A stretch of 64,000 nt of DNA from Acidobacteriota bacterium (GCA_016700175.1 CP065003.1:4288001-4352000), one strand, 5' to 3'. Shown: positions 41,406 through 51,075, numbered from the stretch's first letter. Numbers and translations are program-made. The notes: generated by a model not told the origin, from the sequence alone.

Positions 41406-41966
41406 TCAGTCAGAGACGACCCTCACCTGTCTTGGTTCCTCCACCTCCGCTTTCGGAAGGGTAAGCTCCAGAATGCCATCCCGCAGACGGGCCTTTACGC
41501 GCGCCTCATCGACAGGGGAAGGAAGAACAAGCTTCCTGAAAAAGCGGTTGCTTTTCCATTCGCTCATCACCAGTTCTCCTTCGGTCTTTTCCTCGGATTC
41601 CTCCCTTTCTCCGCTGATCATCAGGCAGTCGTCTTTGACGCTGACCTCGATCTGATCGGCATTGAATCCGGGGATAGCGGCCGAAACCAGGATCTTCGAG
41701 TCCTTTTCCCGTATCTCGACGGGAACCGTTCTCAGGATCTCTTTCTCGGCCCGGAACCAGTCCTCAAGTTCCTTCCCCAACTCACCTCCCCGTGCCCGGA
41801 AGTACTCATAGGCCTTTTCTGCCGTCCGCCGCGTCGCGTCCCGCATCTTGTCCCAAAGCTTCTCAGCATCGGCAAAGACCGGTTCCAGCCCCCTAGCGTC
41901 CTCTCCGGTTTCCCGCTTTGCAGTTGTGTCGGTTTGCTTCTGTATCGCCTGTGATGATTCGCCCAT
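41406..41966 (-). CDS. Small heat-shock protein (Hsp20) with an N-terminal DUF2934-like segment
   Basis: 186 residues from ATG 41966 (AAGGAGAGG just upstream; a longer frame to 42134 has no support). Residues about 30-75 (KMRDATRRTAEKAYEYFRAR then GGELGKELEDWFRAEKEI) match the DUF2934 helix pair (AY..y..RG...G....DW..AE). Residues about 80-186 are the alpha-crystallin domain (ILVSAAIPGFNADQIEVSVK, LPSPVDEARVKARLRDGILE, LTLPKAE). It would act as an ATP-independent holdase. The fusion is unusual compared with plain bacterial Hsp20. Confidence 0.88.
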   Translation of the reverse strand: MGESSQAIQKQTDTTAKRETGEDARGLEPVFADAEKLWDKMRDATRRTAEKAYEYFRARGGELGKELEDWFRAEKEILRTVPVEIREKDSKILVSAAIPGFNADQIEVSVKDDCLMISGEREESEEKTEGELVMSEWKSNRFFRKLVLPSPVDEARVKARLRDGILELTLPKAEVEEPRQVRVVSD

Positions 41967-42328
41967 GTTCCTCTCCTTCTTCCAGTTGTGATCCCTATTT
42001 GCCTGATTGCCTGTGCCATTTAAACTCGCAACCGCCGTGCCTGCTGGACAACGTTGATGACCGGGTCCTGCAAAACGTGTGATCGTTGGGTTTACGTGCG
42101 CCGGAAGGTTGTTCGTCAAGGCGCAGACGGCCATTTACCGGTACCGGGCGCGGGCTTGTGCACAGAGGACCGCGAATATTTCCCTCCGGAGATGGAGCAG
42201 AACGCGCTTGCATTTGTGAACCGAACAGAGGGAAACGGAGCTTGAACTATGGACAGGCAATTTCTTGGCGCCCGAGGCGGCGTTTGATATCATCGCCCAA
42301 AAATCATTCGTTTCAGAAGGTCTTCGAA
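41967..42328. other. Divergent intergenic region, no clear element
   Basis: 362 bp between the divergently oriented Hsp20 and isoquinoline-oxidoreductase genes. It must contain both promoters, but I find no convincing -35/-10 pair, CIRCE element or repeat. Short open frames here have no ribosome site or family resemblance. Confidence 0.4.
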
Positions 42329-42793
42329 ATGCCCGAAATAAGCCTAAACGTCAACGGCGAAAAGATGTCGGTCGACGCTGATCCCTCGACACCGCTCTTG
42401 TGGATCCTGCGTGAGAAGCTCGGCCTGACGGGACCCAAGTTCAGCTGCGGGATCGCGGTCTGCGGAGCGTGCATGGTGCACGTCGACGGCAAGACCGTGC
42501 CCTCGTGCAACACCCCTGTTTCCGAAGTCCTCGGCACGGAGATCACGACGATCGAGGGTCTCTCAGAGAACGGCGATCACCCCGTCCAAAAGGCCTGGAT
42601 CGAGGAGCAGGTGCCGCAGTGCGGATACTGCCAGTCCGGGCAGATAATGCGCGCCGCGGAACTCCTCGCGAACAAGCCGAACCCGAACCGGCAGGAGATC
42701 TTCGACCATATGAAGCGCGTGCTATGCAGATGCGCCACCTATTACCGGATCGTGAAGGCGATCGAGAAGGCGGCGAAGGACGGTGAATCGTGA
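42329..42793 (+). CDS. iorA: 2Fe-2S subunit of an isoquinoline 1-oxidoreductase-type molybdoenzyme
   Basis: 154 residues from ATG 42329 (AAGG about 9 bp upstream). It has both [2Fe-2S] domains of the family: the plant-type ferredoxin motif CGIAVCGACMVHVDGKTVPSC (given here as CGIAVCGACMV..C) and the four-helix domain with CGYCQSGQIM and VLCRCATYYRI. It passes electrons from the molybdenum subunit onward. Its stop overlaps the GTG start of the large subunit (GTGA), so the two are coupled. No FAD subunit follows, as expected for the IorAB type. The gene name is by similarity; the substrate is unknown. Confidence 0.9.
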   Translation: MPEISLNVNGEKMSVDADPSTPLLWILREKLGLTGPKFSCGIAVCGACMVHVDGKTVPSCNTPVSEVLGTEITTIEGLSENGDHPVQKAWIEEQVPQCGYCQSGQIMRAAELLANKPNPNRQEIFDHMKRVLCRCATYYRIVKAIEKAAKDGES

Positions 42794-44979
42794 GCAAAGA
42801 GAAGAAAGAGAAAGGAACGATCTCTCGGCGCGGATTCCTGAAGGCCGCCGGCGGAGTCACGTTCGCGGTCGCCGCGTACGCTCTGCTTCCGAAGATACCG
42901 TTCGGCGAAGACGCCCAGGCAAGCGGAGATCTGGTCGAACAGACGGTCACCGCCTGGGTAAGGATCGACACGGAAGGGAAGGTGACGATCTATAATCCGG
43001 CCGCGGAAATGGGACAGGGGTCGATGACCGCGCTCCCTCTGATCCTCGCCGAAGAGATGGACGCCAACTGGGACGACGTCGTGATCGAACAGTCGCCCAT
43101 CGAACCTGCGATCTACGGCAGCGTGATGTTCAGCAACAGCCGGCGGATGATCACGGTCGGAAGCCGCGCAGTTTCAGGGTATTTCGATTCGCTCAGGACC
43201 GCGGGCGCTCAGGTCCGCAAGATGCTCGTCAACAGCGCCGCGAAGGAGATGGGAGTCCCGGCCGGCGAGCTTTCGACCGAGCCCGGTACCGTCCTCCATA
43301 AAAGCAGCGGAAGAAAGATGACCTTCGGCGAGATCGCGGGAATTATGAAGGTTCCCGAGACGCCGCCCGCCGTTTCTCCCTCGGAACTCAAAGACCCAAA
43401 AGACTTCCGGCTTATCGGAAGGGTCGACATCCCTCGTCACGACATACCCTCGAAATGCGACGGATCGGCCAAATTCGCGATCGATGTCAGGCTGCCGAAC
43501 ATGGTTTATGCGGTCATTGCCCGATCGCCGGTTCACGGAGCGAAACCGAAATTGACGAACGAAAGCGTCGTCGGCGGAATGAAGGGCGTGATCAAGACGG
43601 TCGCACTCGGCCACGGGGTCGGTGTGATCGCCGAGACGATCGAGGACGCGCTTGCGGCGAAAGCGGCGGTGAAGATCGATTGGTCGGGAGGCGATTCGAA
43701 AGGCTACAACTCGCAGGAATGGATGTGGGCGAGGAAATACGCTTCGGTCGCGTCTGATCCTTCGAAAGCCGGCCGCGCGGAGGAGAACAAGGGAAACGCC
43801 GACCAGGCGCTCGCGAGCGCCTCGAAGAAGTATTCCGCGGATTTCTATAACGACCACGTCGTTCACGCCCAGATGGAGCCTTTGAACGCGGTCGTTTCGG
43901 TCGCCGCGGACGGAAAGAGCGCGGAGGTCTGGGCCGGCTCGCAGGCTCCCGACGGGGCGAGGACCGCGGCCGCGGCGGTGCTCGGGTTCCCGCGCGAGAA
44001 TGTGAAGTTCAACCAGATGTACCTGGGAGGCGGGTTCGGAAGGCGATCCACCGCCGATTACGTCGAAGAGGCGGCGGAACTCGCCAAGCACGTCAAGAGA
44101 CCGCTGAAACTTATCTGGACGCGCGAGGACGACATTACGTACGGGATGATGCGCCCCGCCTCGCTTCAGCGAATGGAAGCCGGACTTGATGCATCCGGAA
44201 AGGTCACCGCCTGGAAACACACGATCGTGGGTACCGGCGGAGGGCTAATGACGAGCGGCGCCGACACGCAGTTCTACACGTTCGAGAACCAGAGGATCGA
44301 GCGCAGGGACATCGAGCACGGCATCCGCACGAAACACTGGCGCGCGGTCGGCCACGGTCCGAACAAGTTCGCCATCGAGACATTCGTCGACGAGATCGCG
44401 CACGGTGAGAAGAAGGACCCGTACAAGTTCCGGCGCGAGCTTATGGCGAATTTTCCGAGGGCGATAAAGGTACTGGACACGGCCGCTGAAATGTCCGGGT
44501 GGGGCAAGGCGTCTCCCGAAGGCAGAGCAAAAGGGATGGCTTTCGCCGAAAGAAGCGGTTCGCTTTGCGCGGGCGTGGTTGAGATCTCGCTCGAGGATTA
44601 CAAGATCAGGGTCCACAAGATCTGGTGCGCTCTTGACGCGGGTATCGTCGTTCAGCCGGACAACGTGAAGGCTCAGTCGGAAGGCAGCATGCTGATGGCG
44701 CTGAGCACGATCCTGCACGAAAGCATCACGTACAAGGACGGAGCGGTCGAGCAGTCGAACTTTGACGATTACCACTTGATCAGGATCGACGACACGCCGG
44801 AACTGATCGATATCAAGCTGATACCTTCAACGGAGCATCCGTCCGGAGTTGGCGAGGCCGCGCTCCCGTTCATGGGCGGCGCGGTCTCGAACGCGGTCTT
44901 CGCGTTGACCGGCACCCGCTTGAGGCATATGCCGTTCACCCGGGAACGGGTGAAGGCAACTCTCGAGAAAAGCGCCTAA
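42790..44979 (+). CDS. iorB: Molybdopterin-binding large subunit, isoquinoline 1-oxidoreductase/aldehyde dehydrogenase type
   Basis: 729 residues, GTG start. A Tat signal is visible (TISRRGFLKAAGGVTFAVAA), so the folded complex is probably exported to the periplasm. Molybdenum cofactor binding is indicated by MYLGGGFGRRSTADYVEEAA, AEMGQGSMTALPLILAEEMD, and the active-site Glu region HPSGVGEAALPFMGGAVSNA. It would hydroxylate an N-heterocycle or oxidise an aldehyde using water; the substrate cannot be told. It converges with the SRPBCC gene and overlaps it by 4 bp. Confidence 0.9.
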   Translation: MSKEKKEKGTISRRGFLKAAGGVTFAVAAYALLPKIPFGEDAQASGDLVEQTVTAWVRIDTEGKVTIYNPAAEMGQGSMTALPLILAEEMDANWDDVVIEQSPIEPAIYGSVMFSNSRRMITVGSRAVSGYFDSLRTAGAQVRKMLVNSAAKEMGVPAGELSTEPGTVLHKSSGRKMTFGEIAGIMKVPETPPAVSPSELKDPKDFRLIGRVDIPRHDIPSKCDGSAKFAIDVRLPNMVYAVIARSPVHGAKPKLTNESVVGGMKGVIKTVALGHGVGVIAETIEDALAAKAAVKIDWSGGDSKGYNSQEWMWARKYASVASDPSKAGRAEENKGNADQALASASKKYSADFYNDHVVHAQMEPLNAVVSVAADGKSAEVWAGSQAPDGARTAAAAVLGFPRENVKFNQMYLGGGFGRRSTADYVEEAAELAKHVKRPLKLIWTREDDITYGMMRPASLQRMEAGLDASGKVTAWKHTIVGTGGGLMTSGADTQFYTFENQRIERRDIEHGIRTKHWRAVGHGPNKFAIETFVDEIAHGEKKDPYKFRRELMANFPRAIKVLDTAAEMSGWGKASPEGRAKGMAFAERSGSLCAGVVEISLEDYKIRVHKIWCALDAGIVVQPDNVKAQSEGSMLMALSTILHESITYKDGAVEQSNFDDYHLIRIDDTPELIDIKLIPSTEHPSGVGEAALPFMGGAVSNAVFALTGTRLRHMPFTRERVKATLEKSA

Positions 44980-45689
44980 GGATTAGAACCTGTAGTAACC
45001 TGGCTTCCAGATTCCTGGTGGCTCGGCGAGTCCGAAGTTTCCGCCTTTTCCTTGAGCGTAAGCATCATCTTACGTTCCATCAGGAAATGCGCGGGTTCGA
45101 TCAATCCGTAACTGTAGAGTTTTTTCGCGAAGGTCTCGCCCCTTTTGCCGCGAACTCTCACAACAAGGCGCGTCTGATCCTCGCCGACCGGCCTCAGGAT
45201 AAACACCCAGCTTCCGTGGTCGATCTCGTCACGAAGAATGAGCTGGCTGCCCGGTTTCATTCCGACGACGTACCATCCTGCCTTGCCGTCAAACCTACCG
45301 CCCATCCAGCCCTCGTGCGCGCCGCGGACAAAGTCACCTACTTTAAGTTCCTGCCATTCCGGCTTGATGACGTCCGCGGTATGGATGTCCAGCCCGAAGA
45401 GATTCTCCAACCAGTCGTAGCTGTAAAAGCCGCCGCGATCCTGGCCTATCTGAATGAGCCACTTCCAAACCTCTTCCGGTGGAGCGTCGATCGTGATGGC
45501 GTGGGTCACCTGAACATCCGCTTCAGGCATTATCTCGTCGCCCGGCAACCATTCGCTGATCTCATTTTCAGTCGCGCCCCAGCGAAGGTGCCAGGGCCGT
45601 ACCCCGAATACATAGGCCGCCGCCAACGCGCCTATTCCGCCTACAACTGCCGCTCCTATTGCAGTTCTTCTCATCGTCTTGCTTTCCAT
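44976..45689 (-). CDS. SRPBCC-family protein with N-terminal membrane anchor
   Basis: 237 residues. A hydrophobic segment (AIGAAVVGGIGALAAAYVFG, residues about 11-30) anchors it; residues about 55-210 form the START/SRPBCC fold (ITIDAPPEEVWKWLIQIGQD, LILRDEIDHGSWVFILRPVG, RLVVRVRGKRG). Such domains bind hydrophobic ligands. Its 3' end overlaps the convergent molybdoenzyme gene by 4 bp. Function unknown. Confidence 0.75.
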   Translation of the reverse strand: MESKTMRRTAIGAAVVGGIGALAAAYVFGVRPWHLRWGATENEISEWLPGDEIMPEADVQVTHAITIDAPPEEVWKWLIQIGQDRGGFYSYDWLENLFGLDIHTADVIKPEWQELKVGDFVRGAHEGWMGGRFDGKAGWYVVGMKPGSQLILRDEIDHGSWVFILRPVGEDQTRLVVRVRGKRGETFAKKLYSYGLIEPAHFLMERKMMLTLKEKAETSDSPSHQESGSQVTTGSNP

Positions 45690-45849
45690 CTTAATACCTC
45701 CCGTGGGAAAGAAATCCCACCACCGAATAAGTTCAAGCGGTCCCGGCGGTTGCCGGGGGCGATTAACGAGTCAACCTAGTGGACAAGCCGTTCATTCACT
45801 CCCTGAACTAAAAGGGGAACGCTTTCAATCAGTCTCAACGCCGTTTCAA

Positions 45850-46983
45850 TCATTCGCCGGCCCCGTGGACCTTCGCCGCCGCGTCGTGCGGCACGATGTT
45901 CTTCTCGGCAAAGCTCTTCATCCGCAAAAGATCGTCGTCCATTTCCGACTTCGGGTCGCGTCCGAACAGCTCGGCAGCCGTGTGGCCGATCAGCCCCGCC
46001 GGAGGCGAATACCGCATATCGACGGAAAGCCTGGTCGCTCCGTCCTCGGCCTTCTCGAATATCAGCTCTCCGAAGTGATCGACGACCGAATCCTCGACGC
46101 TCTTCCAGGCGATCCGCTCGTTCTCTTCGAACTCCGTGATCCTGGTATCCCAGGTCAGAGTCATCCCCGGAAGCCCGTCGACCGTCCAGCGGTGGGTGTC
46201 CTTTCCGGTCCTCTCGACATTCCTCACGTGACTCATGAATTCGGGAAACCTCTCCGGTTTCGAACAAAGTTCGAAGATCTCTCCAACCGGCTTGTCGATC
46301 GTGATCGTTTTCTGTACGTGTATGCCGCCGTCGCAGGTCAGCGCCTTCGTCAGAGGGCGTTCGAAGAAACTCCTGATCAGAAGTCCTGTCCCCGCCGCGC
46401 CGAGCCCTGCGCCCAGAAGATCTCCCCGTTTTGCTCCGTATGCGGCAATACCGCTTCCGATGCCCGCCGCGACGAGCCTCTGGGCCGGAGACCATCGGGT
46501 TACTCTCGGTTCGAGCGACTTGTCGCTTTGAAGAGAAGGGAATTCCTCTTCGCGGGAATGCCTCTCCATCTCGTCATTCACGGACTTTACCCCGCGCACC
46601 TTTTCGGTCCGGCAGACCACGTCGTCCGCCTCGTGCTCGAGCACGGGGCCGGCGATCGTGACCACGCCGTCCTCGACGTGAGTCTTAAGGGCGTGCGGAT
46701 TTGAGCTGTATCTTCCGAGCATCGAACGGACCCTTGCATCGAGTACCGCGTCCGACGGTTCGTCATCGGCCCGGAAAACCGACTTCGCGTCATATGCCAG
46801 CCCGCTGAACCTGTTTGAGATATCGTGCGATGCCTTTACAAGCTCGCGTTTCCCGACCGTGCCCAGGTGCCGCGCCTTGTCCTGCAGCATCGCCCGCCTT
46901 CTTCTCCCTTTCTGGGGGTCAAGTAGGTACATCAACCCCGCTCCGATACCTATTCCTCCTAACAGTAGATTTAGTTTCTTCAT
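45850..46983 (-). CDS. BON-domain plus SRPBCC-domain protein
   Basis: 377 residues. After a short hydrophobic N-terminus (LNLLLGGIGIGAGLMYLLDP) and basic linker, residues about 78-140 are a BON domain (LDARVRSMLGRYSSNPHALK, VEDGVVTIAGPVLEHEADDV, VRGVKSVNDEM). Residues about 170-205 include a glycine-rich hydrophobic stretch, and about 220-360 a SRPBCC/polyketide-cyclase-like domain (ITIDKPVGEIFELCSKPERF). The combination is known in several phyla near stress genes; function unknown. Confidence 0.82.
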   Translation of the reverse strand: MKKLNLLLGGIGIGAGLMYLLDPQKGRRRRAMLQDKARHLGTVGKRELVKASHDISNRFSGLAYDAKSVFRADDEPSDAVLDARVRSMLGRYSSNPHALKTHVEDGVVTIAGPVLEHEADDVVCRTEKVRGVKSVNDEMERHSREEEFPSLQSDKSLEPRVTRWSPAQRLVAAGIGSGIAAYGAKRGDLLGAGLGAAGTGLLIRSFFERPLTKALTCDGGIHVQKTITIDKPVGEIFELCSKPERFPEFMSHVRNVERTGKDTHRWTVDGLPGMTLTWDTRITEFEENERIAWKSVEDSVVDHFGELIFEKAEDGATRLSVDMRYSPPAGLIGHTAAELFGRDPKSEMDDDLLRMKSFAEKNIVPHDAAAKVHGAGE

Positions 46984-47133
46984 CGTCGTAGTTCTCCTTG
47001 AAATCCTTCGTGTTCAGGGGATTCGCCTGCTTGACCTCATTGATGCGCGATCTGAATTGCCGAAACCGCATCGCGCCGGCAGCCTTCGGCTGTTCTCCTC
47101 CCGGGTCCGGTCACTTCTCGTTCGACACAAACT

Positions 47134-47823
47134 CTAATTGCGGTTGCCTGCAGCATCCGCCTTCCCGGCAAGATGCTCCCGGAACCACTCTGCCGCGTGT
47201 TTCGCAACCGCTTCGAGCGTGCCGGGCTCCTCGAAGAGATGCGTCGCTCCGGGTACGATTATCAGCTGTTTCTCGCAGTTCATCTGTTGCATTGCATACT
47301 TGTTGAGCGCGATCACCTGTTCGTCCAGTTCGCCGACGATCAGAAGCGAAGGCGATGCGACCCGGGCAAGTGCATCGCCGGCAAGGTCCGGCCGGCCGCC
47401 CCTTGAAACGATTGCCCCAACTTCCGGGCCCATCTGCGCGGCTGCGACCAAAGCGGCGCCGCCGCCTGTGCTGGAGCCGAAGAAGCCTATCTTCAAATGC
47501 CGTGTCAGGTTGCGGTTCTGTATCCATCGCGCCGCGGCCTTCAGCCTCGATGCAAGCAAGGCAATATCGAACCGAAGATGGCGCGTCGCCTGGTCGACCC
47601 TTTCCTCATCCGCTGTGAGAAGGTCGAAAAGGAGCGTCCCCAGTCCGTGTTCGCGTATGACTTGCGCAACGTACCTGTTTCGAGGGCTGTGCCGGCTGCT
47701 TCCCGATCCGTGCGCGAACAGGACGATGCCTTTCGCGTTTTCCGGAACCTTGAGGTTTCCTTCCAGGACGGCATCGCCGGCCTGGATCAGCACGTTCTCG
47801 TCGATCGCTGTGTTGGTGTTCAT
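47134..47823 (-). CDS. Dienelactone-hydrolase-like alpha/beta hydrolase
   Basis: 229 residues. The nucleophile elbow is GFFGSSTGGGAALVAAAQ (Ser of SST), acid in LIVGELDEQVIAL and His in VPGATHLFEEPGTLEAV. The oxyanion-side motif IVLFAHGSGSSRHSPRNRYV is typical of the group often fused to or adjacent to phosphoribosyltransferases. It lies 15 bp after the erythromycin-esterase homologue on the same strand; that pairing occurs in other genomes. Substrate unknown. Confidence 0.85.
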   Translation of the reverse strand: MNTNTAIDENVLIQAGDAVLEGNLKVPENAKGIVLFAHGSGSSRHSPRNRYVAQVIREHGLGTLLFDLLTADEERVDQATRHLRFDIALLASRLKAAARWIQNRNLTRHLKIGFFGSSTGGGAALVAAAQMGPEVGAIVSRGGRPDLAGDALARVASPSLLIVGELDEQVIALNKYAMQQMNCEKQLIIVPGATHLFEEPGTLEAVAKHAAEWFREHLAGKADAAGNRN

Positions 47824-47838
47824 ATCCGTCCTCCTGTC

Positions 47839-49194
47839 TCACATTCCGCTGGGGAACGTCTCCGGCGCCTCGCCTTCGTCCCATTCGACCGTACGTTCGA
47901 GAGGCTCGACCGCTCTTGTTTCGTCAATGTGGATCACGCTGTCGAACTGCCTCGAGACGCTCGCGTAAAAGTAATGGCTCTGGCGCTCGGTCTCGGGCCT
48001 GTAAATGACCCCTATCGCCCGTTCAAGAAGCGGTTCCTTCAATGCCTCCGCCGCGTGGGATCCCTCTTTCATCAGCAGTAGGAACCTATCAAGTCCCGCT
48101 GCGCTGAACAGGTTTTCCACGCTTCCTTCCAGTGCCGGCCTGACGCGCTTTCGCTCCGCGGGTTCGCCCCAGTTCGAGGCGGCAGTTACCGTTCCCCGGT
48201 CGGTTGTGAAGCCGATCGAGAAGACGTTCCCGCCGTATTTCTGTTTAGCGAGCTGACCGACGTTCCATTCGCCGCGCCGGCCCATCTCTGTGTATCGGGC
48301 GTCTCCCAGATGCGAATTGTGCTCCCAGACGGCGATCTTCGCCGGCCGGCCGTTTTTGGCCGAGATGAAACTGTCGAGTTCCTCCAGGGTCTCCGCCATA
48401 TGCGAATCGCGCAGGTTCCACGAGGAGACATCGCTGCGGTACATTTTCCGGTAGTACTCCTCGGCGTTCTTCACGAGCCTCGCGTTCTGGCGGGCGAAGA
48501 AGTAATCGTCCCGGGCGACCCGGCCGTCGAGACGGGCAAGTTCCGAAGACCGTTCATAAAGCTCGACCAGCTGCTCGACGACCTCCCGCTCGCACGATTC
48601 GGCGAGCCCGTAAGCGGTCGAGTAGCCATACATCTGTGTGTCCTCCCCGAAGTGGTCGAAGCAGGAGTAACGCGCGCGGGCCCTCGCCGCTCCCTGCGGG
48701 TCGATCTTCGAAAGGTATTCCAGTATCGAATTGATCGAAGTGTGAAGGCTGTAAAGGTCGAGGCCGTAAAATCCGGTCTTGCTGTCGGGGTCGTCGATCC
48801 TGTCGTTGTGCGCTCTGAGCCAGCCGACGAAGTCCAAGACCTCGGCGTTTCGCCACATCCACTGCGGGAACCGTTTGAATCCCCGGAGTGCCTCTTCCGC
48901 ATCCCGGTCGCTGCCCTCGCCGCGCAAATACCTGTCGACACGGTTGGCGTCGGGGAAGTCGGCCTCGACCGCTACGGCGTCGAAGCCCTTCTCGAGGATC
49001 AGCCCTTTTGTGATCCTCGCCCTTTCGCGATAGAACTCGTGCGTTCCGTGGGACGCTTCTCCGATCAGGACGATGCGCCTACTGCCGATCGCTTCGAAAA
49101 GCGGATCATAGTCGGAGATCTCGTCGGGCCTTAGAGGGATCGCCTCTCCGGCGACTACTTCATCAATGAGACTTGTCTGCGGGCCAGCGTGCAT
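47839..49194 (-). CDS. Erythromycin-esterase-family protein
   Basis: 451 residues from ATG 49194 (AAAGGAG 9 bp upstream; the longer frame to 49257 is not supported). Family landmarks: IVLIGEASHGTHEFYRERAR (His-Glu active site), AVEADFPDANRVDRYLRGEG, NDRIDDPDSKTGFYGLDLYS and KIAVWEHNSHLGDARYTEMG. Known relatives hydrolyse macrolide lactones, but environmental members like this one, next to a dienelactone-hydrolase-like gene, usually have unknown substrates. It need not confer resistance. Confidence 0.87.
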   Translation of the reverse strand: MHAGPQTSLIDEVVAGEAIPLRPDEISDYDPLFEAIGSRRIVLIGEASHGTHEFYRERARITKGLILEKGFDAVAVEADFPDANRVDRYLRGEGSDRDAEEALRGFKRFPQWMWRNAEVLDFVGWLRAHNDRIDDPDSKTGFYGLDLYSLHTSINSILEYLSKIDPQGAARARARYSCFDHFGEDTQMYGYSTAYGLAESCEREVVEQLVELYERSSELARLDGRVARDDYFFARQNARLVKNAEEYYRKMYRSDVSSWNLRDSHMAETLEELDSFISAKNGRPAKIAVWEHNSHLGDARYTEMGRRGEWNVGQLAKQKYGGNVFSIGFTTDRGTVTAASNWGEPAERKRVRPALEGSVENLFSAAGLDRFLLLMKEGSHAAEALKEPLLERAIGVIYRPETERQSHYFYASVSRQFDSVIHIDETRAVEPLERTVEWDEGEAPETFPSGM

Positions 49195-49327
49195 AGGCGG
49201 ACTCCTTTCGGAAGGCCCAGCGCGCCTGTGGGGATGGAGAAACGCCGCACCTTCCAAGCGTTCCGTGTGTCAGTTTGTCCTCTATTATACGCTTCGCAAT
49301 ATCCGTTCCCGTTTTTTAAAGGAAACG

Positions 49328-49364
49328 GCCCGCCGAACCCCCCGTAAAAAGGGGCCCGACGGGC
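49328..49364 (-). terminator. Stem-loop downstream of the Calx-beta protein gene
   Basis: Outer arms GCCCG and CGGGC enclose CCCC...GGGG, about 90 bp after the stop of the gene at 49456. T-rich text (TTTCCTTTAAAAAA) follows on the minus strand. It may serve as a terminator. Confidence 0.4.
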
Positions 49365-49455
49365 TTTGGAGATCGGCGGTTGATCAGGTCCGCGGAATAA
49401 TATGCCGGTGAATGCGTAGATTTACGCGCATCACCGAAGTCCTTCGTAGGTCAGG

Positions 49456-50883
49456 CTACCGGAGTTTCAAACCGGCTCGCCCGGAAGCGGCCTCGCTCTG
49501 TATCACAAGCCCGTCGATCGATTCGTTGACAGTTATGACCCTGGGCAGGAACACGTGCGAGCGGGAGAAAGCCGAAAGATAGTAAGAGCCCCCCGATTCG
49601 ATCCCTGTAAACCGGAATCTCCCCATTTGGTTGGACCGGGCGGTGGAGTACTCGCCGTCGATCGAGACCAGGTAGAGCTGGACCCCGTAGATCGGCCTGC
49701 CGTTCGCATCGACCACCCTTCCGGATATCTCGCTATCTCCTGCGGTTACGAGATCGTCATTCTCGATCGTGTACGTCGTTGAAGAGATCGCTGCGCTTCC
49801 GCACGAATCTATGCTTGATGCTGTGGCCGACCCGCCGAGAAGTGCGAATGAGAAATCCACCGTCTCGTCGAGTTCCGGCTCGTTGTCTGTCGATACAGCA
49901 AACGGGACGGGGAAGACACCCGTCGTGGTACCGTCGTAGATCCCCGCAGGGACTACGATGTCGACGAAGCTAACCGAACTGCCGGACTGGAAGGTCGCGG
50001 TAAGGCTGTAATCCTCACCCAGCGTTGCGGTTCCTCCCGTTACAGAGACCCTGATGGTCAGCGGAGACGCGACCGTGCCGTAGACCCTGACCCGGGGGCG
50101 GTTTGCCGGGGTCGAGCTTCCGCCTCCGAAGATCGTATCTTCGTAATCGTTCCCCGCCGCTGCGTTGAATTCGTAGAACGGAACAAGCGTCACGGTCCAG
50201 TCGTCGACGAAGTTCCCGATAGAAAGATCGCCTCCTCCCGTGCTGAGAGCCACAAAGCCCATATTCACGACCTGCGACGACCCCGTGTAAGTGTAGGTCC
50301 CGGAATATCTCACCCAGCCGTTTCCTGCTGATGTCGGCGTGTTTATCGTTCCGCTCCCGACGGGCGGAGTGCCGACGGTGCCGTTGTTAGTCGTCGCAAC
50401 CTGGACTATCGGGAACGAGTACGAATCAGCCGGCACCGATCCGCCGGGAAGTCCTCCGGGAATCCCAAGCCTGAATTGCATCACGTCTGCGACCGATGAG
50501 CTTGCCCTTCCTCTGTGAAGGAACGCGTAACTGAAGGATTCGCCGCCGATCACGCACTGCGGCTGATAGATCATCGAGTTTGTCGAGGAGTTGATCTCGG
50601 CCCACTGAAGGCCCGCTCCTGTAGCCGCTGAAACGCCGTTGAAGACCTGCCTCCAGTACTCGATCGGGCGGCAGGGGTTGGTGCCAACCGTACAGCTCGT
50701 GTTCTGCGGGTGGCTCGTCTCCCAGCCGTCTATCACGTCTTCATTGATCTGGCGGTAGTTGTTTGCCGGGATCACAGGCTGTTCGAACGACGGGTTGACG
50801 ATGGCTCTCTGGGCCGGAGAAATACCGGAGCCCACAATCAGCGCGAGAATTACCGGTACGATCCGGATTCTGATCTTATCCAT
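49456..50883 (-). CDS. Exported protein with Calx-beta-like and regulatory-like (CarboxypepD) domains
   Basis: 475 residues, signal peptide (VPVILALIVGSGISPAQ). Residues about 26-235 look like a jelly-roll/carbohydrate-binding-like domain (AIVNPSFEQPVIPANNYRQI, DGWETSHPQN). About 255-385 is a Calx-beta-like repeat (VSVTGGTATLGEDYSLTATF, VPAGIYDGTTTGVFPVPFAV, DNEPELDETVDFSF). About 390-460 is a carboxypeptidase-regulatory-like domain (EISGRVVDANGRPIYGVQLY). It is likely secreted or surface-attached. No sortase or PEP-CTERM signal is visible at the C-terminus. Confidence 0.75.
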   Translation of the reverse strand: MDKIRIRIVPVILALIVGSGISPAQRAIVNPSFEQPVIPANNYRQINEDVIDGWETSHPQNTSCTVGTNPCRPIEYWRQVFNGVSAATGAGLQWAEINSSTNSMIYQPQCVIGGESFSYAFLHRGRASSSVADVMQFRLGIPGGLPGGSVPADSYSFPIVQVATTNNGTVGTPPVGSGTINTPTSAGNGWVRYSGTYTYTGSSQVVNMGFVALSTGGGDLSIGNFVDDWTVTLVPFYEFNAAAGNDYEDTIFGGGSSTPANRPRVRVYGTVASPLTIRVSVTGGTATLGEDYSLTATFQSGSSVSFVDIVVPAGIYDGTTTGVFPVPFAVSTDNEPELDETVDFSFALLGGSATASSIDSCGSAAISSTTYTIENDDLVTAGDSEISGRVVDANGRPIYGVQLYLVSIDGEYSTARSNQMGRFRFTGIESGGSYYLSAFSRSHVFLPRVITVNESIDGLVIQSEAASGRAGLKLR

Positions 50884-50987
50884 GGCTTGTATCTTTTCGG
50901 TGAAACGGGAGGCAGGTTGAGTTTAAGCTGCGATTCCGCCGCGTGCGGTGGTTTACTGCAACTATTTACGGGAATGTGAGGAAGGAA

Positions 50988-51017
50988 GTAAAAGAAAAGT
51001 GCTCCCGAAGGAGCACT
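50988..51017 (-). terminator. Intrinsic terminator of the TonB-receptor gene
   Basis: On the minus strand AGTGCTCC-TTCG-GGAGCACT (8-bp perfect stem, UUCG tetraloop, 51017-50998) is followed by TTTTCTTTTACTT. It lies about 60 bp after the stop of the receptor gene, a textbook rho-independent terminator. Confidence 0.9.
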
Positions 51018-51075
51018 CAAATAATAGCACGGCAGCTTCTGCACTGCCAAAAAGTTTTTCCCGGCCCGGCCGGGA

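Noticed and set aside
41967..42060. Sigma54-type promoter (TGGCAC) upstream of Hsp20
   Set aside because: The -24 element is present but no TTGC at the required -12 spacing.
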